Origin: Mycetocola tolaasinivorans
GTDB lineage: Bacteria > Actinomycetota > Actinomycetes > Actinomycetales > Microbacteriaceae
Assembly (NCBI RefSeq): GCF_003667565.1
Contig: NZ_RCUX01000004.1
Coordinates: 186,001 to 250,000, forward strand
DNA: 64,000 nucleotides
Direction: 5' to 3'
A program made the position numbers and the translations under genes. A model generated the notes under the pieces. That model worked only from the letters and a program-made list of their open reading frames with translations. It was not told the origin of the DNA and made no database searches. Of the stretch, positions 61,910 to 64,000 are shown one piece after another (within the stretch, counting starts at the first letter, position 1; every line of letters begins with the position of its first letter).

Positions 61910-62173
61910 ATGCTTGCAAACCTTTCAGGATGGCACATGATCGCGCTGGTTGCGATAGTGCTGCTCCTTTTTGGCGCACCCCGGCTTCCCGCGCTGGCGC
62001 GCAGCCTGGGGCAGTCTGCTCGGATTCTCAAGAGCGAGATTCGAGAGGCGCCCGCTACACCGGGAGCCGCCGACGCCGCCGCTGAATCGATGACGCCCAC
62101 GGATTCCGCCGGGACTGGGACTGGGACCGGTCCCGCATCGTCGCATCCCGCGAGCGTGACGCGTCACGAATAG
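61910..62173 (+). CDS. TatA/TatE-like twin-arginine translocase subunit
   Basis: 87 residues. A single short membrane helix (about 8-22) is followed by FGAPRLPALARSLGQSARILKSEI, which matches the TatA amphipathic helix pattern FGxxKLPxxARxLGxS. The C-terminal half is disordered and Thr/Gly/Pro-rich. GAAGGAG 5 nt ahead of the ATG gives a strong ribosome site. It follows the MalG-like gene by 30 nt and probably belongs to the same operon, whose binding protein carries a Tat signal. Confidence 0.93.
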   Translation: MLANLSGWHMIALVAIVLLLFGAPRLPALARSLGQSARILKSEIREAPATPGAADAAAESMTPTDSAGTGTGTGPASSHPASVTRHE

Positions 62174-62180
62174 CGTCAAC

Positions 62181-62224
62181 TCACGCCGAACGCCTCGACC
62201 CGCAGGGTCGAGGTGTTCGTGTGA
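62181..62224. terminator. Bidirectional terminator between tatA and hisN
   Basis: About 20-bp stem with a 3-nt GCA loop and a few G-T pairs; core CCTCGACCC / GGGTCGAGG. It lies between convergent genes. Confidence 0.88.
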
Positions 62225-62236
62225 GTCGCGGTGGAT

Positions 62237-63034
62237 CTAGCGGCCGACGATGCTGAGCACCTGCTCGTGCAGCAGGCCGTTGGTGGCCAGGGCGCTGCGG
62301 CCGGCGATGGTCTCGGTGCCGTCAATCGCGGTGAAGCGTCCGCCGGCTTCGGTGATGATCGCGACGAACGGGGCGATGTCGTACTCCTTGACGTCAAACT
62401 CGGAGACGATGTCGATGAGCCCCTCGGCCAGTAGCCCGTAGGACCACATGTCACCGTAGGCGCGGTCGCGCCACACGGTCTCGGCGAGGGTCAGCAGCTG
62501 GGGGAGGTAGCCCGCATCGCGCCACTGCCCGATGGACTGGAAGCTCAGCGAGGCATCCTCGATGCTGCGTACCCCCGACACGTGCAACCGGCGCGGGGCG
62601 GCATCGCCCTCGACGAGCCAGGCTCCGGCACCCGGTGCCGCATACCAGCGTTTGCCAAAGGCGGGGGCGCTCGCGACGCCCACCTTCGGAACGCCGTTTT
62701 CGGCGAGGGAAATGAGGGTGGCCCAGTTGGGTACGCCGCGCAGGAAGTTGGCGGTGCCGTCGATCGGGTCGAGGATCCACTGCCGGGCGGTGCTTCCCTC
62801 GGTGCCGTACTCCTCACCCAGGATGCCGTCCTCCGGACGCTCCGTCGCGAGGATCTCGCGCAGCGCGCGCTCTACCGCGAGATCGGCGTCGGTGACGTGG
62901 GTGCGGTCGGGCTTGGTGTCCACCCGCAGGTCTCCCGCGCGGAAGCGCTCGAGGGAAATGGCGTCGGCCGCATCGGCGAGACGCTGCGCCAGGGCGAGGT
63001 CTTCTTCCGGGGTCCAGGTGGCGTCAAGAGTCAT
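62237..63034 (-). CDS. hisN: Inositol monophosphatase family protein (probable histidinol-phosphatase HisN)
   Basis: 265 residues. Metal-binding motifs of the IMPase superfamily are present: GEEYG and WILDPIDGTANFLRG. Another is VKEYDIAPF near the C-terminus, where the family usually has WD. In actinobacteria members of this branch act as histidinol-phosphatases, but other phosphate substrates are possible. ATG 63034 with TAGGCT 7 nt upstream (63042-63047, minus strand) suggests a leaderless message. Confidence 0.85.
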   Translation of the reverse strand: MTLDATWTPEEDLALAQRLADAADAISLERFRAGDLRVDTKPDRTHVTDADLAVERALREILATERPEDGILGEEYGTEGSTARQWILDPIDGTANFLRGVPNWATLISLAENGVPKVGVASAPAFGKRWYAAPGAGAWLVEGDAAPRRLHVSGVRSIEDASLSFQSIGQWRDAGYLPQLLTLAETVWRDRAYGDMWSYGLLAEGLIDIVSEFDVKEYDIAPFVAIITEAGGRFTAIDGTETIAGRSALATNGLLHEQVLSIVGR

Positions 63035-63103
63035 GCAAATCAGCCTAGCGTTTTCCCCCGGGGAACCGCGCAATGCGGCGCGACACGGCGACACACCGGC
63101 CGA

Positions 63104-63133
63104 TTGGAAAAGTGCTCGCGGCACTGGTAATGT
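63104..63133 (+). promoter_or_regulatory. Promoter of tRNA-Lys
   Basis: TTGGAA (63104-63109), 18-bp spacer, TAATGT (63128-63133); the tRNA starts 27 bp later. Confidence 0.7.
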
Positions 63134-63160
63134 CTTCTCTTGTCCGGTTCTCCGGGCAAC

Positions 63161-63236
63161 GCACCTCTAGCTCAATCGGCAGAGCAACTGACTCTTAATC
63201 AGTGGGTTCTCGGTTCAAGTCCGAGGGGGTGCACCA
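63161..63236 (+). tRNA. tRNA-Lys (anticodon CTT)
   Basis: 76 nt with encoded CCA. Anticodon loop CTCTTAA, T arm GGTTCAAGTCC, acceptor GCACCTC/GGGGTGC. Confidence 0.97.
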
Positions 63237-63238
63237 CC

Positions 63239-63268
63239 AGCCCCGGTCAGAAATGACCGGGGCTTTTG
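63239..63268 (+). terminator. Terminator after tRNA-Lys
   Basis: Perfect 11-bp stem AGCCCCGGTCA / TGACCGGGGCT with a GAAA loop and following TTT. Confidence 0.93.
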
Positions 63269-63297
63269 CGTTGCCGGAAAACGGCCACGAGAAACCC

Positions 63298-63336
63298 GCT
63301 GACGCGCTGACGTGGCCGCGTCAGTGTCGCGTCAGC
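63298..63336. promoter_or_regulatory. Nested palindrome upstream of the DrrA-like gene
   Basis: Outer arms GCTGACGCG (63298) and CGCGTCAGC (63328-63336) enclose inner arms CTGACG (63307-63312) and CGTCAG (63319-63324). There are thus four half-sites of CTGACG/CGTCAG in 39 bp, suited to a dimeric TetR-type repressor. Confidence 0.65.
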
Positions 63337-63378
63337 GCCCCCGGGCATTCTGTTCACAGAGTCGTTGAAAGGACACCT

Positions 63379-64000
63379 GTGAACACACACTCCGAGTGGG
63401 CCGTAGAGGCCAATGGGCTCGTAAAAACTTTCGGAAGCAACCGTGCCGTGGATGGCGTTGACCTGCGCGTCGCCACCGGCACCGTCTATGGCGTGCTCGG
63501 CCCGAACGGCGCCGGCAAGACCACCACCATCTCGATGCTCGCGACGCTGCTGCGTCCCGACGCCGGATCCGCCCGCATCTTTGGGCACGACGTGCAGCGT
63601 GAGGCGCAGGTTGTGCGCCAGCTGATCGGCGTCACCGGGCAGTATGCCTCGGTGGATGAGGGCCTGTCGGCCACCGAGAACCTCGTGCTGTTCTCGCGCC
63701 TGCTGGGCCTCGGTCGCCGCGAGGCGCGGATCAAGGCGCAGGACCTACTCGAGGAGTTCGGCCTGACCGAGGCGGCCTCCCGCCCGCTCAAGAACTTCTC
63801 CGGTGGCATGCGCCGCCGGCTGGACCTCGCCGCGAGCCTGATCTCGCAGCCCCCGCTGATCTTCCTCGACGAGCCCACCACCGGGCTCGACCCGCGCACC
63901 CGCGCACAGATGTGGGAGACCATTCGCCGGCTCGTGGCCGGGGGATCCACCGTGCTGCTCACCACCCAGTACCTGGATGAGGCCGATCAACTGGCCGACC
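63379..64000 (+). CDS. DrrA-type ABC exporter ATPase (cut by window end)
   Basis: The first 207 codons are visible. Walker A is [10 protein letters not shown], the signature FSGGMRRR and Walker [12 protein letters not shown], followed by [15 protein letters not shown], all characteristic of the daunorubicin-resistance (DrrA) branch of drug and lipid exporters. GTG 63379 has GAAAGGA 6 nt upstream. A permease gene probably follows beyond the window. The substrate is unknown. Confidence 0.93.
   Translation, partial: MNTHSEWAVEANGLVKTFGSNRAVDGVDLRVATGTVYGVLGPNGAGKTTTISMLATLLRPDAGSARIFGHDVQREAQVVRQLIGVTGQYASVDEGLSATENLVLFSRLLGLGRREARIKAQDLLEEFGLTEAASRPLKNFSGGMRRRLDLAASLISQPPLIFLDEPTTGLDPRTRAQMWETIRRLVAGGSTVLLTTQYLDEADQLAD

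Overview
The window is a high-GC, gene-dense stretch of an actinobacterial chromosome. Gene order and protein types point to the family Microbacteriaceae, though no 16S rRNA gene is present to confirm this. Supporting signs are frequent GTG starts, several leaderless TAnnnT-type promoters about 7 nt ahead of start codons, an ssrA tag reading ANSKRTDFALAA, and three gene orders familiar from actinobacteria: UvrD-type helicase / DUF2342 / Lon-like PDZ protease / UPF0182; murI-rph-rdgB; and prfB-ftsE-ftsX-smpB-ssrA. I found no insertion sequence, prophage, CRISPR array or rRNA operon.

Layout. Positions 1-11034 hold the conserved helicase-to-UPF0182 block with an orphan cyclodehydratase-like protein, a dispanin-type membrane protein, a divergent TetR/SDR pair with two operator-like sites, and two identical initiator tRNA genes flanking a lipoprotein. 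Positions 11084-16526 hold an unexplained intergenic region with three consecutive hairpins, a nitrilase-family amidase, a CHY zinc-finger protein, an aminotransferase and an HtrA-type protease with a long low-complexity N-terminus. Positions 16626-24074 form a cell-wall glycopolymer locus: two GT2 glycosyltransferases, a CDP-alcohol phosphatidyltransferase, a TagF-like polymerase, a TagGH-like exporter and a nucleotidyltransferase. Positions 24411-27619 encode an ABC exporter whose ATPase carries about 300 residues of histone H1-like Lys/Ala/Pro sequence. Positions 27694-33612 are housekeeping: DUF3039, nicotinate phosphoribosyltransferase, murI-rph-rdgB and a CDF metal transporter behind a palindromic operator.

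Positions 33764-50525 are dominated by two giant sorted surface proteins (about 2613 and 2442 residues), separated by a DedA protein and a small lipoprotein. The first has seven repeats of about 167 residues, most with a paired-cysteine motif. The second ends in five DUF5979-type domains. Both end in a sorting-like pentapeptide (LSATG, LGNTG), a membrane helix and a basic tail. They are the most accessory-looking part of the window and good candidates for adhesins or wall-spanning stalks.

Positions 50537-55859 carry tRNA-Leu, prfB-ftsEX-smpB, a tyrosine phosphatase and ssrA, followed by a 15-bp tandem repeat. Positions 55865-62173 form a TetR-controlled sugar uptake operon: Gfo/Idh oxidoreductase, an unknown translationally coupled protein, a Tat-signal lipoprotein binding protein, two permeases and an extra TatA. 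It has no ATPase of its own, so a shared one is implied. The window closes with hisN, tRNA-Lys and the start of a DrrA-type ABC exporter behind a nested palindrome.
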